Positions 1 through 8,829 of a DNA stretch of 64,000 nucleotides are shown in pieces. The DNA lies in contig NZ_JAOQJQ010000001.1 of assembly GCF_025566885.1 (NCBI RefSeq), positions 496,001 through 560,000 on the forward strand, written 5' to 3'. The position numbers and the translations under genes were made by a program. Every line of letters starts with the position of its first letter. Positions within the stretch are counted from its first letter, which is position 1. Source of the DNA: Brotonthovivens ammoniilytica. Lineage in GTDB: Bacteria; Bacillota; Clostridia; Lachnospirales; Lachnospiraceae. The notes under the pieces are model-generated. The model saw nothing but the letters and a program-made list of their open reading frames with translations, ran no database searches and was not told the origin of the DNA.

Positions 1-1
1 G

Positions 2-946
2 AAGGAAATGTGGAAAAGCCCAAATGGTACCATTCGTGCTATTTTAGACGGGACAGTTTTCCGTGCGCCTATTAAAGTAAAAGGGATTGAGCCCTGTGTA
101 AAAAACTGGAAGAAACCAATTACCATTGCCCGTCACGCATATGGTGATGTGTATAAAGCTTCCGAAATGAAAATTCCGGGCGCAGGAAAAGCAGAATTGG
201 TTTATACAGCGGAAGATGGAACTGAGACGAGAGAACTAATCCATGATTTTACTGGAGCAGGTATTATTCAGGGACAGCACAATCTCTGCAATTCCATTGA
301 AAGCTTTGCAAGAAGCTGTTTTAATTATGCGTTAGATACAAAACAGGATCTGTGGTTTGCAACGAAAGATACCATTTCCAAAAAATACGATCATACATTT
401 AAAGATATTTTCCAGGAAATTTATGATAAAGAATATGATGAAAAATTCAAAGCGGCAGGTATTGAATATTTCTATACGCTGATTGATGATGCAGTTGCCC
501 GTGTGATGAAGTCAGAAGGCGGTTATATCTGGGCATGTAAAAACTATGACGGTGATGTTATGAGTGATATGATTTCCTCGGCATTCGGTTCTCTGGCTAT
601 GATGACTTCTGTATTAGTATCTCCATCCGGAGTTTATGAATATGAAGCTGCTCACGGAACCGTACAGCGGCATTATTATAAACACCTAAAAGGTGAAGAA
701 ACATCTACAAACTCGGTAGCAACTATTTTTGCCTGGACGGGAGCCCTTAGAAAACGAGGGGAGCTTGACAATCTTAAAGAGTTAAGCGCTTTTGCAGATA
801 AACTAGAACAGGCCTGCATAGATACTATTGAGAGCGGCAGTATGACAAAGGATCTTGCTTTGATTACGGAAATTGAACATCCAACAGTATTAAACAGTCT
901 GGACTTTATAAAAGCAATCCGTACAAAATTAGAAGCATTATTATAA
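2..946 (+). CDS. icd: NADP-dependent isocitrate dehydrogenase (5' truncated by window)
   Basis: This cytosolic enzyme oxidatively decarboxylates isocitrate to 2-oxoglutarate with NADP+, supplying carbon for glutamate and NADPH. The frame is open to the left edge, so roughly the first 88 residues of a protein of about 400 residues lie outside. The visible part closely follows the eukaryote-like (type II) isocitrate dehydrogenases: MWKSPNGTIR near the start, the substrate-binding ARHAYGD segment, KYDHTFKDIFQEIYDK, LIDDAVARVMKSEGG, WACKNYDGDV with metal-binding Asp residues, the nucleotide loop EAAHGTVQRHY, and ETSTNSVATIFAWT. It is followed by a hairpin and then an unrelated ABC-F gene, so it probably ends its transcript. 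The assignment is secure; only the start is unseen. Confidence 0.95.
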   Translation, partial: KEMWKSPNGTIRAILDGTVFRAPIKVKGIEPCVKNWKKPITIARHAYGDVYKASEMKIPGAGKAELVYTAEDGTETRELIHDFTGAGIIQGQHNLCNSIESFARSCFNYALDTKQDLWFATKDTISKKYDHTFKDIFQEIYDKEYDEKFKAAGIEYFYTLIDDAVARVMKSEGGYIWACKNYDGDVMSDMISSAFGSLAMMTSVLVSPSGVYEYEAAHGTVQRHYYKHLKGEETSTNSVATIFAWTGALRKRGELDNLKELSAFADKLEQACIDTIESGSMTKDLALITEIEHPTVLNSLDFIKAIRTKLEALL

Positions 947-957
947 AAATGTATAAA

Positions 958-991
958 ACAGGCTCTAAAGCATCTGCTTTAGAGCTTCCTG
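958..991 (+). terminator. Probable intrinsic terminator after icd
   Basis: Perfect inverted repeat GCTCTAAAGCA / TGCTTTAGAGC (962-985) with a 2-base loop, flanked by ACAGG and CCTGT that can lengthen the stem. The tail is pyrimidine-rich rather than a clean T run, so termination may be partial. Confidence 0.65.
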
Positions 992-1030
992 TCTGTCTGC
1001 CAGAGCACATTCTGATTTAGGGGGACAAGT

Positions 1031-2950
1031 ATGATATTATCCTGTCAAAACATTTGTAAATCTTTTGGTGTGGAAGATGTTTTGAAAAATGTTTCATTTG
1101 GAATTGAAGAATATGGAAAGGCGGCAATCGTAGGTGTGAATGGCGCCGGAAAATCCACACTTTTAAAAATTATTATGAACGAAATGTCCGCCGACGGCGG
1201 CAGCGTAATTCTGGCAAAAGGGAAAACCATCGGTTACCTGGCTCAGCATCAGGATATTTCCGGTGACAGGACCATATATGAAGAAGTGCTGGAAGGAAAA
1301 CAGTATGTAATTTCTCTGGAGGCAAAAATCAGGGAAATGGAAGAGGCCATGAATCATTTCAAGGGCCGGGAGCTGGAAGAACATATGGAAGCTTACCATA
1401 AAGTGCTTCATGAATTTGAGGCTTTGGATGGGTATGCATATCAGAGCGAAGTATCCGGAGTTTTAAAAGGTCTTGGATTTGCAGAGGAAGAATTTACAAA
1501 ACATATGGATGAGCTTTCCGGAGGGCAGAAAACCCGTGTATCACTGGCAAAGCTTCTGGTAACAAAGCCTGATATCATTCTTCTGGATGAGCCTACCAAT
1601 CATCTGGACATTGGGTCTATTACCTGGCTGGAATCTTTTTTGATGAACTATAAGGGCGCTGTTGTAATTGTAGCTCATGACCGGTATTTTCTGGACCGGA
1701 TTGTTACAAAGGTAGTGGAAATCAGTATGCATCAGTCCATGGTTTTTCAGGGGAATTACAGTGCGTATGCACAAAAAAAGCAGCAGGTGCGGGATGCACA
1801 GCTAAAAGCATACATGAATCAGCAGCGGGAAATTAAGCATCAGGAAGAAGTGATTGCAAAACTGAAATCCTATAACCGGGAAAAATTTGTAAAACGGGCG
1901 GAAAGCAGGGAAAAACAGCTGGAAAAAATAGAAGTGCTGGAACGTCCAAAAGAGGAGCATACGGAAATGAATCTCTCTTTGACCCCTGAAATTATCAGCG
2001 GCAATGATGTGCTGACAGTTGCGGGACTGGCAAAATCCTATGACGGAGCAGAGCTGTTTTCTGATATTGATTTTGAGATCAAACGCGGGGAGCGTGTGGC
2101 GCTGATTGGACAGAACGGAACTGGAAAAACAACCATTTTAAAGATTTTGAATGGTATGGTATCTGCAGATGCCGGTGAGTTTAAACTGGGTTCTAGAGTA
2201 AAAGTTGGATATTATGATCAGGAACATCAGGTACTTCATATGGATAAAACGGTATTTTCTGAGATTTCAGATGCGTATCCCAAGCTCACAGAGACGAGGA
2301 TCCGGACCCTTTTGGCAGCTTTTTTATTTACCGGAGATGATGTTTATAAGCGGATCTTGGATTTAAGCGGTGGTGAGCGGGGGCGGGTATCCCTGGCAAA
2401 GCTGATGCTGTCTGAAGCAAATTTTTTGATTTTAGATGAGCCTACCAACCATCTGGATATTACTTCCAAGGAAATTTTAGAATCTGCGTTAAACCAGTAT
2501 GAAGGCACGGTATTGTTTGTGTCTCATGATCGTTATTTTATAAACAAAACAGCTACCCGGATTTTAAATCTTACCGGAAAAATGGTGATTAATTATATTG
2601 GAAATTATGATTACTATCTGGAAAAGAAAGAGACGCTAGAACAGGTATATCTAAAAGAAGATACCGGCACAGCGGCAGCACAAAGCGGAGAATCCACCGG
2701 AAAAACAGACTGGAAGCAGCAAAAGGAGGAGCAGGCCCGCATAAGAAAAAGGGAAAACGAAATAAAAAAACTAGAAGAACAGATCGAAATCCTGGAGCAG
2801 CAGATTGCTGATATAGATGAAGCATTCTGTGATCCTGCCAATGCTTCCAATTCAGCAAAGCTTGGAGAACTCCAGAAAAAGCGGGACGAATTAGAGCTGA
2901 AACTGAATGAATGCTATGAAAACTGGGAAAGACTGTCTGAACAGGAATAA
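1031..2950 (+). CDS. ABC-F family ATPase (ribosome-associated, Uup/YdiF-like)
   Basis: A cytosolic twin-ATPase ABC protein without membrane segments, of the ABC-F class that binds the ribosomal E-site region to rescue or tune translation. The first nucleotide-binding domain (about residues 1-250) shows Walker A GVNGAGKST, signature LSGGQKTRVSLA and Walker B ILLDEPTNHLD. A charged linker (about 250-310, rich in K/E/R) separates it from the second domain, which shows GQNGTGKTT, LSGGERGRVSLA and ILDEPTNHLD. The last 90 residues are highly charged and predicted coiled coil, as in Uup/YdiF. The length of 639 residues is usual for these. RBS GGGGGACAAGT precedes the ATG. Some ABC-F proteins give antibiotic resistance, but nothing here points to that rather than a housekeeping role. 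Confidence 0.9.
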   Translation: MILSCQNICKSFGVEDVLKNVSFGIEEYGKAAIVGVNGAGKSTLLKIIMNEMSADGGSVILAKGKTIGYLAQHQDISGDRTIYEEVLEGKQYVISLEAKIREMEEAMNHFKGRELEEHMEAYHKVLHEFEALDGYAYQSEVSGVLKGLGFAEEEFTKHMDELSGGQKTRVSLAKLLVTKPDIILLDEPTNHLDIGSITWLESFLMNYKGAVVIVAHDRYFLDRIVTKVVEISMHQSMVFQGNYSAYAQKKQQVRDAQLKAYMNQQREIKHQEEVIAKLKSYNREKFVKRAESREKQLEKIEVLERPKEEHTEMNLSLTPEIISGNDVLTVAGLAKSYDGAELFSDIDFEIKRGERVALIGQNGTGKTTILKILNGMVSADAGEFKLGSRVKVGYYDQEHQVLHMDKTVFSEISDAYPKLTETRIRTLLAAFLFTGDDVYKRILDLSGGERGRVSLAKLMLSEANFLILDEPTNHLDITSKEILESALNQYEGTVLFVSHDRYFINKTATRILNLTGKMVINYIGNYDYYLEKKETLEQVYLKEDTGTAAAQSGESTGKTDWKQQKEEQARIRKRENEIKKLEEQIEILEQQIADIDEAFCDPANASNSAKLGELQKKRDELELKLNECYENWERLSEQE

Positions 2951-3037
2951 GCCTGTCAGTGATTTTTTGTGTGGAATTTTTCTTTCTGATCTGTCAAAAA
3001 TGGAATGAATACAGACTATTTCTGGATTGATAAAAAA

Positions 3038-3066
3038 TTGACAATAAATAAAAAACACTTTATAAT
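3038..3066 (+). promoter_or_regulatory. Sigma-A promoter of rex
   Basis: Exact consensus hexamers TTGACA (3038-3043) and TATAAT (3061-3066) separated by 17 bases. Transcription would begin near 3073, about 60 bases before the rex start. No clear Rex operator is visible next to it. Confidence 0.85.
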
Positions 3067-3133
3067 ACAATCATCTGAAACAAGAAAAGTATAACGAGTG
3101 GGAACAGACTTTCAGATAAGGGAGGAAATAACG

Positions 3134-3769
3134 TTGCAGAAAACAATATCGCAGGCAGTGATCCGGAGAATGCCGCGCTATTACCGCTATCTTGGTGAGT
3201 TAATTGACGCCGGTGTGGAGCGGATTTCGTCCAATGAACTCAGCAGCAGAATGAAGGTGACAGCGTCACAGATCAGACAGGATCTGAACAATTTTGGAGG
3301 ATTCGGACAGCAGGGATATGGATATAACGTAAAATATCTGTACGAAGAAATTGGAAAAATTCTGGGACTTGACTGTCAGCATAATATTATTGTAGTAGGC
3401 GCAGGAAATCTTGGGCAGGCTCTTGCTAACTATGTGAAATTTGAGAAACGGGGATTTGTGATCACCGGTTTATTTGATATCAATCCGGCGCTGGCGGGTT
3501 TATCCGTTCGGGGGATTGAAATACATATGATGGATGAGCTAGAGGAGTTTGTTAAAAACCACAGAGTAGACATTGCGGCTCTTACAATGCCTAAAGAAAA
3601 GGCGGAAGCCTGTGCAGACCGTCTTGTGGAACTTGGGATTTCGGCAATCTGGAACTTTGCCCATCTGGACCTGGAGCTTCCGGAGGATGTGGTTGTAGAA
3701 AATGTTCATCTTTCTGACAGCTTGATGCAGCTGTCCTACAATATTGTCAGCAGACGGAACAGAGTATAA
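3134..3769 (+). CDS. rex: Redox-sensing transcriptional repressor Rex
   Basis: Rex senses the NADH/NAD+ ratio and represses fermentative and respiratory genes when NADH is low. The N-terminal winged helix (about residues 1-80) shows the family pattern AVIRRMPRYYRYL and ASQIRQDLNNFGGFGQQGYGY. The Rossmann domain follows with the nucleotide loop VVGAGNLGQAL and a C-terminal domain-swap helix. I chose the TTG at 3134 because GGGAGG ends 8 bases upstream and the protein then starts just before the family's usual N-terminus (211 aa, normal size). An in-frame GTG at 3098 would add 12 residues but has no good ribosome site. The gene is transcribed from its own consensus promoter. Confidence 0.93.
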   Translation: MQKTISQAVIRRMPRYYRYLGELIDAGVERISSNELSSRMKVTASQIRQDLNNFGGFGQQGYGYNVKYLYEEIGKILGLDCQHNIIVVGAGNLGQALANYVKFEKRGFVITGLFDINPALAGLSVRGIEIHMMDELEEFVKNHRVDIAALTMPKEKAEACADRLVELGISAIWNFAHLDLELPEDVVVENVHLSDSLMQLSYNIVSRRNRV

Positions 3770-3810
3770 AAATATTTGTTTCTATTTTCATAAACAACAA
3801 CGAAGCACAA

Positions 3811-3843
3811 AAACGCTTTGCCTTTTTCTGGCAGAGCGTTTAT
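3811..3843 (+). terminator. Probable terminator after rex
   Basis: Hairpin AACGCTttGCC / GGCagAGCGTT with a T-rich loop, followed by TATTG. It lies in the gap between rex and nnr. The tail is short, so readthrough into nnr is possible. Confidence 0.5.
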
Positions 3844-3887
3844 TGTATAGATAAGAATTTTTCGAAAATCGTCTGAGAGGGAATGGT

Positions 3888-5399
3888 ATGAAATATTTAT
3901 TAAACAGCAGGGAAATGAAGGCCTGCGATACAGGGACTATTGAGTATTTCGGCGTTTTGTCAGCTGTGTTAATGGAGCGTGCGGCGTTAAGTGTTATAGA
4001 GGAACTTGAGAACATCAAACTGGAATTTCAAACATGCCTGGTTGTCTGCGGAAGCGGAAACAATGGAGGAGATGGATTTGCCATTGCAAGATTATTGTAT
4101 TTAAAAGGATATGATGTCTGTATTTTGTTTTATGGTTCGGAGGAGAAAGCCACGGAGGAGACCAGGCGGCAGATTGGCATTGTAAAAAAGTATAAGATAC
4201 CGATTGTTTCTGAACTGCCCAAAGAATCTTACGATCTTGTAATTGACAGTCTCTTTGGTATTGGTCTTGCACGCAATCTGGAAGGACGTTATTATGAGCT
4301 GATTTTGCAGTTAAACCAGATGACGGGGGTTAAAATGGCGGTGGATATCCCTTCCGGTATCAATGCTGATAATGGGCAGATCATGGGGACTGCTTTCCGG
4401 GCAGATGTTACGGTTACCTTTGGATTTGCAAAAATCGGTCAGATTCTCTATCCGGGGGCACAGTATACAGGACGGCTGGCTGTGAAAGATATTGGAATTG
4501 ACACTTATGGTTTTTTGGGAAGTTTTCCCAAAGTCAAAACATTAGGGCAGGAAGATTTAAGGATGGTGCCAAGGCGCCCGAAGGATGGAAATAAAGGAAC
4601 CTTTGGTAAAATACTTATTATGGCAGGAAGCATTGATATGGCAGGAGCCGGCGTGCTGTCTGCCAGAGCCGCATATGCCGCCGGCGGAGGACTTGTGCGG
4701 ATTTTTACTCCCAAGGAAAACCGGACAATTATGCAGACATTGGTTCCGGAGGCGGTTCTTACAACCTATGATACAAGAGCTGATGAAACAGAAAAAATAA
4801 TAAGCTGTCTTGACTGGGCGGATGTAATTGTACTGGGACCAGGAATTGGAACCGGAGTGTTTTCAAAAAAAATGACGGAAACAGTGTTGAAGTACACAGA
4901 AAAAACGTGTATCGTGGATGCGGATGCTTTGAATCTAATGGCAGAAAATAAAGATATATTGAATACAACCGGGGCAGACCTGATTATAACGCCTCATCTG
5001 GGGGAAATGTCCCGTCTTGCAGGAATGACTGTGGCAGAAATCAAAGAAGATCTTTTGGGTACAGCCAGAAAATTTTCGGAGACATATCATATCATCACTG
5101 TTATAAAGGATGTCAGAACGATTACGGTTTTAAAGGATGGTACGGCCTATTTGAATCAGAGCGGGAACTCCGGTATGGCTGTGGCAGGATCCGGTGACGT
5201 ACTTACAGGAGTGATAGCCGCGCTGGCAGCTCAGGGCTGTCCGCCGCGGATTGCTGCCCCTCTGGGGGTTTATATTCATGGACTGTCCGGGGATTTGAAA
5301 AAATCGGAGAAAGGGGAATATGGACTGCTTGCTTCGGATTTAACTGAAGGGGTCAGTCTGGTGTTGAAAGAAGGAATCAAAGAAAATGAAACATTATAA
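3888..5399 (+). CDS. nnr: Bifunctional NAD(P)H-hydrate epimerase / ADP-dependent dehydratase
   Basis: A repair enzyme that restores damaged NAD(P)H hydrates: the N-terminal YjeF_N domain (about residues 1-215) epimerises the R form, and the C-terminal ribokinase-like domain (about 225-495) dehydrates the S form using ADP. Visible motifs are VCGSGNNGGDGFAIAR and VDIPSGINADNG in the epimerase half, and GTFGKILIMAGS, VDADALNL, TPHLGEM and SGNSGMAVAGSGDVLTG in the dehydratase half; the last carries the catalytic Asp of the kinase fold. The 503-aa length is normal for the fused enzyme. The 3' end overlaps alr by 14 bases, so the two are co-transcribed and probably translationally coupled. Confidence 0.95.
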   Translation: MKYLLNSREMKACDTGTIEYFGVLSAVLMERAALSVIEELENIKLEFQTCLVVCGSGNNGGDGFAIARLLYLKGYDVCILFYGSEEKATEETRRQIGIVKKYKIPIVSELPKESYDLVIDSLFGIGLARNLEGRYYELILQLNQMTGVKMAVDIPSGINADNGQIMGTAFRADVTVTFGFAKIGQILYPGAQYTGRLAVKDIGIDTYGFLGSFPKVKTLGQEDLRMVPRRPKDGNKGTFGKILIMAGSIDMAGAGVLSARAAYAAGGGLVRIFTPKENRTIMQTLVPEAVLTTYDTRADETEKIISCLDWADVIVLGPGIGTGVFSKKMTETVLKYTEKTCIVDADALNLMAENKDILNTTGADLIITPHLGEMSRLAGMTVAEIKEDLLGTARKFSETYHIITVIKDVRTITVLKDGTAYLNQSGNSGMAVAGSGDVLTGVIAALAAQGCPPRIAAPLGVYIHGLSGDLKKSEKGEYGLLASDLTEGVSLVLKEGIKENETL

Positions 5400-6555
5400 A
5401 CGTGTATATGCCAGAATTGATCTGGATATGTTTGAACATAATTTGAGGGAAATTAAAAAAAATTTAAAGCCCGGTACAAAAATTACTGCTGTTATAAAGA
5501 TGGATGCCTATGGACATGGGGCGGTTCCTCTGGCACAGCTGATGGAGCACATGGATGAGATCTGGGGGTATGCAGTTGCAACTGTTGATGAAGCGCAGAT
5601 TCTAAGAAACCACCAGTTAAAAAAGCCTGTTCTTGTACTTGGCTATACTTTCCCGGAGCAGTATCCGCTGATGATAGAGCACGATATACGTCCCACGGTA
5701 TTTTCTATGGAGATGGCACAGGAGCTTTCAAAAGCTGCGTCTTTTGCGGGCCGGGATGTGCGGGTTCATATAAAACTGGATACCGGTATGAGCAGAATCG
5801 GATATCAGATTACAAAAGAAGCAGCAGATGAGATTGCACAGATTGGGAAGCTTCCGCATATACTACTTGAGGGTATGTTTACGCATTTTTCCAAGGCCGA
5901 TGAAAAAGATAAATCTTTTACCAGATTTCAATTCTCAGAATATAAAAAAATGGATGCCATGTTAAAAGAAAGAAACGTTATCATACCGGTTCTTCATGCA
6001 TCTAACAGCGCCGGAATTATTGATTTCCCTGAGGCAAATCTGGATTTTGTCCGGGCCGGAATTATTCTTTACGGCTTATGGCCTTCTGATGAAGTGCAGA
6101 AAGAAAAAATTGATTTAAAACCGGTTCTTGCATTAAAGAGCCATGTGATTCATATAAAAGAACTGGAGCCTGGAAGAATTATCAGTTATGGTGGAACTTA
6201 TGAGGTGAAACATAAGTCTGTAATTGCAACCATTCCAGTAGGATATGGAGATGGGTATGCAAGAAGCCTGTCGAATATAGGAAGCGTTCTGATTCACGGG
6301 CAGAGAGCGCCAATCTGCGGAAGAATCTGTATGGATCAGTTTATGGTGGATATTACGAACATTTCGGATGTTAAAATCGGCGATCAGGTAACGCTGATCG
6401 GAAAAGACGGAGAAGAAGAAATTACCATGGAGGAGCTTGGGAAGCTTTCCGGCAGATTTAACTATGAGTTTGCCTGTGATCTGGGAAAAAGGATTCCAAG
6501 AGTTTATCAGTATCAGGGAAAAACAGTTGGAAGCAAAGATTATTTTGAGGATTAG
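5386..6555 (+). CDS. alr: Alanine racemase
   Basis: A PLP enzyme that interconverts L- and D-alanine for peptidoglycan. It has the TIM-barrel N-terminal domain with the PLP lysine in IKMDAYGHG near residue 39, and the C-terminal beta domain with PVGYGDGYAR (catalytic Tyr) and CGRICMDQFMVD. The motif DTGMSRIGY is also present. It is 389 residues, the usual length. It starts inside the last codons of nnr and is followed after 98 bases by a MazF-type toxin gene. The alr-mazF order is common in Firmicutes, although in Bacillus an antitoxin gene sits between them. Confidence 0.96.
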   Translation: MKHYKRVYARIDLDMFEHNLREIKKNLKPGTKITAVIKMDAYGHGAVPLAQLMEHMDEIWGYAVATVDEAQILRNHQLKKPVLVLGYTFPEQYPLMIEHDIRPTVFSMEMAQELSKAASFAGRDVRVHIKLDTGMSRIGYQITKEAADEIAQIGKLPHILLEGMFTHFSKADEKDKSFTRFQFSEYKKMDAMLKERNVIIPVLHASNSAGIIDFPEANLDFVRAGIILYGLWPSDEVQKEKIDLKPVLALKSHVIHIKELEPGRIISYGGTYEVKHKSVIATIPVGYGDGYARSLSNIGSVLIHGQRAPICGRICMDQFMVDITNISDVKIGDQVTLIGKDGEEEITMEELGKLSGRFNYEFACDLGKRIPRVYQYQGKTVGSKDYFED

Positions 6556-6653
6556 CTGTTTTTCACACAAAAACAAAATATGCTGCAATTGCCGGTATAC
6601 ACTCAGAAAAAGTGGGGATAATGGAAACAAACCTAGAAAATGGAGTGTGAACA

Positions 6654-7001
6654 ATGATAATTCGCAGAGGAGATATTTACTATGCAGATTTACGCCCGGT
6701 GATTGGTTCCGAACAGGGAGGAGTCCGGCCGGTATTGATTATACAGAATGATGTGGGAAACCGGCACAGTCCAACGGTGATATGCGCGGCAATTACATCA
6801 AGGATGAACAAAGCAAAACTTCCAACACATATAGAGCTGAGTGCAGAAAAATACCATATGGTGAAGGATTCCGTAATTCTTCTGGAACAGGTAAGAACAA
6901 TAGATAAATCAAGACTGAAAGATAAGATCTGCCATCTGGATGCCCAGATTTTAAAAAAGGTGAATAAAGCCCTTTGTATCAGCTTAGATCTTGATACATA
7001 A
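6654..7001 (+). CDS. ndoA: MazF/PemK-family endoribonuclease toxin (EndoA-like)
   Basis: A 115-residue mRNA interferase with the MazF/PemK fold. Motifs are RRGDIYYADLRPVIGSEQGG at the N-terminus, RPVLIIQND, VICAAITS, and KDSVILLEQVRTIDKSRL, which holds the Arg and Thr/Ser positions used for RNA cleavage in Bacillus EndoA. RBS GGAG sits 8 bases before ATG. In Bacillus the antitoxin gene ndoAI lies directly upstream; here only 98 bases separate it from alr, and the best small frame there encodes 13 codons, so no antitoxin is adjacent. It may be an orphan housekeeping MazF, or its antitoxin is encoded elsewhere. Confidence 0.92.
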   Translation: MIIRRGDIYYADLRPVIGSEQGGVRPVLIIQNDVGNRHSPTVICAAITSRMNKAKLPTHIELSAEKYHMVKDSVILLEQVRTIDKSRLKDKICHLDAQILKKVNKALCISLDLDT

Positions 7002-7002
7002 C

Positions 7003-7031
7003 TTGACTAATTTGAGACCCGGTGGTAAGAT
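7003..7031 (+). promoter_or_regulatory. Candidate sigma-A promoter for the CBS/CorC gene
   Basis: TTGACT (7003-7008), 17 bases, TAAGAT (7026-7031). The expected start near 7038 leaves a 30-base leader before the ATG at 7069. Confidence 0.6.
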
Positions 7032-7068
7032 TTTTTTATTATATTGATAATTAAGGAGCAGAATAAAA

Positions 7069-7974
7069 ATGGATGATGGCGGGAATCCGCTTAAGCAGAT
7101 AAAAAAAGGCTGGAGATTTTTGTTCAGGAAAGGACAGATGGAAAACCCTGACGATGTCACCGAAGAAGGAATTATTTCTATGGTAAAAGAGGGACATGAG
7201 CAGGGTGTAATTCTTGCCAGTGAGGCGGAGATGATTCATAATATTTTTGAGTTTGATGACAAAGATGCCAAAGATATTATGACACACAGAAAGCATATTG
7301 CGGCATTGGACGGGGCCAGTACATTTAGAGAGATGCTGGCTTTCATTGAAGATCAGAATTATTCCAGATATCCGGTATACCAGGAAGATATTGATAATAT
7401 TATCGGTGTCATACATATCAAGGATATTCTAAACTTTATTCTCCGGAAGGATGTGATGGATCAGCCGGTAAACCAGATTGAGGGACTGATTCATGAACTT
7501 CCATTTATTCCGGAAACAAGAAGCATTAATGATCTTTTGAAGAGAATGCAGACCAACAAGGTGCACATGGCAGTTGTGGTGGATGAGTATGGTCAGACCT
7601 CAGGTCTTGTAACTTTAGAAGATATTATAGAAGAAATTATGGGAAATATTCAGGATGAACACGATGAGGAGGAGTTAAGCATTGTGCGTCAGAACGATGA
7701 AAGTTATCTGATGGACGGCATGGCGCCTCTTCATGAAGTATGCGAAATGCTGGATATTAGTCATGAAGAATTAAAAGAATATGATACCTTAAATGGTTTT
7801 CTTGTTTCATTAATAGATAAAATTCCATCAGACGGTGAACAGTTTCATCTGGAAGCCTTTGGATACCGGTTTGATGTGCTTCTTGTGGAGAATAAGCTGA
7901 TAAAAAGAGTAAAGGTTACAAAACAGGAAGCTGAATCGGAGTCCCCTGGGAAGAAACCGGCAGAAAATAACTAA
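7069..7974 (+). CDS. CBS-domain / CorC-HlyC-type protein (soluble hemolysin-related)
   Basis: Resembles the soluble part of the hemolysin-C/CorC family linked to divalent cation transport. A charged N-terminal segment (residues 1-65) is followed by two CBS domains (about 65-125 and 130-190) with ARYPVY-like RYPVYQEDIDNIIGVIHIKD and VVVDEYGQTSGLVTLEDI, then the small transporter-associated CorC_HlyC domain (about 205-285) with DTLNGFLVSLIDKIPSDGE. The transmembrane DUF21 domain of full-length relatives is absent, and I see no membrane segment, so it is cytosolic, like Salmonella CorC. CBS pairs often bind adenine nucleotides; the ligand here is unknown. RBS AAGGAG precedes ATG. Confidence 0.88.
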   Translation: MDDGGNPLKQIKKGWRFLFRKGQMENPDDVTEEGIISMVKEGHEQGVILASEAEMIHNIFEFDDKDAKDIMTHRKHIAALDGASTFREMLAFIEDQNYSRYPVYQEDIDNIIGVIHIKDILNFILRKDVMDQPVNQIEGLIHELPFIPETRSINDLLKRMQTNKVHMAVVVDEYGQTSGLVTLEDIIEEIMGNIQDEHDEEELSIVRQNDESYLMDGMAPLHEVCEMLDISHEELKEYDTLNGFLVSLIDKIPSDGEQFHLEAFGYRFDVLLVENKLIKRVKVTKQEAESESPGKKPAENN

Positions 7975-8023
7975 GATAGATTCTGATGATAGAAAGATAT
8001 ACAGAAGTGAGGAGAGATAAGTT

Positions 8024-8752
8024 ATGTCAGGACATTCAAAATTTGCAAATATTAAGCATAAAAAGGAAAAAAATGACGCCGCAAAAGGAAAGATTTTTAC
8101 AATTATCGGCCGTGAAATTGCAGTGGCCGTAAAAGAAGGCGGACCGGACCCTGCAAATAACAGCAAGCTTCGGGATGTTATTGCAAAAGCCAAATCTAAC
8201 AATATGCCAAATGATACTATTGACCGCGGTATTAAAAAGGCTGCAGGAGATGCAGGTTCGGTAAATTACGAATATGTTTCTTATGAAGGCTATGGCCCCA
8301 GCGGTACAGCCATTATTGTAGATGCGCTGACAGATAATAAAAACCGTACGGCGGCAAATGTCCGGAATGCTTTTACAAAAGGAAAAGGAAATGTGGGAAC
8401 TCCGGGATGTGTCTCTTACATGTTTGACAAAAAAGGCCAGATTATCATTGACCGGGAAGAATGTGAGATGGAGGCTGATGATCTGATGATGACAGCGCTG
8501 GATGCAGGCGCGGAAGATTTTTCAGAAGAAGAGGACAGCTTTGAAATTATTACGGATCCGGACAGCTTCAGCGATGTGAGGCTGGCTCTTGAAAATGCGG
8601 GGCTGGCAATGGCCAGTGCGGAAGTTACTATGATTCCTCAGACCTATGTTGAACTGACAGATGAGCAGGATCTGACAAACATTAACAAAATTTTGGATTT
8701 ATTAGATGCTGATGATGATGTTCAGCAGGTTTATCATAACTGGGAAGAGTAA
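8024..8752 (+). CDS. yebC: YebC/PmpR family regulator or translation factor
   Basis: A 242-residue cytosolic protein of the highly conserved YebC/TACO1 family. It opens with MSGHSKFANIKHKK, a close variant of the family start GHSKWANIKHRK, and contains NNMPNDTIDRGIKKA, YEGYGPSGTAIIVD, LTDNKNRTAANVR and the acidic C-terminal segment. Family members have been described as transcription regulators (PmpR) and more recently as factors that help ribosomes through proline-rich stretches. The gene lies 49 bases after the CBS gene and ends before a terminator-like hairpin. Confidence 0.95.
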   Translation: MSGHSKFANIKHKKEKNDAAKGKIFTIIGREIAVAVKEGGPDPANNSKLRDVIAKAKSNNMPNDTIDRGIKKAAGDAGSVNYEYVSYEGYGPSGTAIIVDALTDNKNRTAANVRNAFTKGKGNVGTPGCVSYMFDKKGQIIIDREECEMEADDLMMTALDAGAEDFSEEEDSFEIITDPDSFSDVRLALENAGLAMASAEVTMIPQTYVELTDEQDLTNINKILDLLDADDDVQQVYHNWEE

Positions 8753-8758
8753 AGGTTT

Positions 8759-8800
8759 GACCTGCAGACGGCAGTTGATGCTATCTGCAGGTCATTTGTC
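8759..8800 (+). terminator. Probable terminator after yebC
   Basis: Ten-base perfect inverted repeat GACCTGCAGA / TCTGCAGGTC with a 15-base loop, then ATTTGTCTTG. The T run is weak. Confidence 0.55.
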
Positions 8801-8829
8801 TTGATTGCAGAAAACGGGAGGATAAAGCA

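Noticed and set aside
3000..3133. Rex self-operator
   Set aside because: No TTGTGA-N6-TCACAA or TTGTTAA-N4-TTAACAA like site near the promoter.
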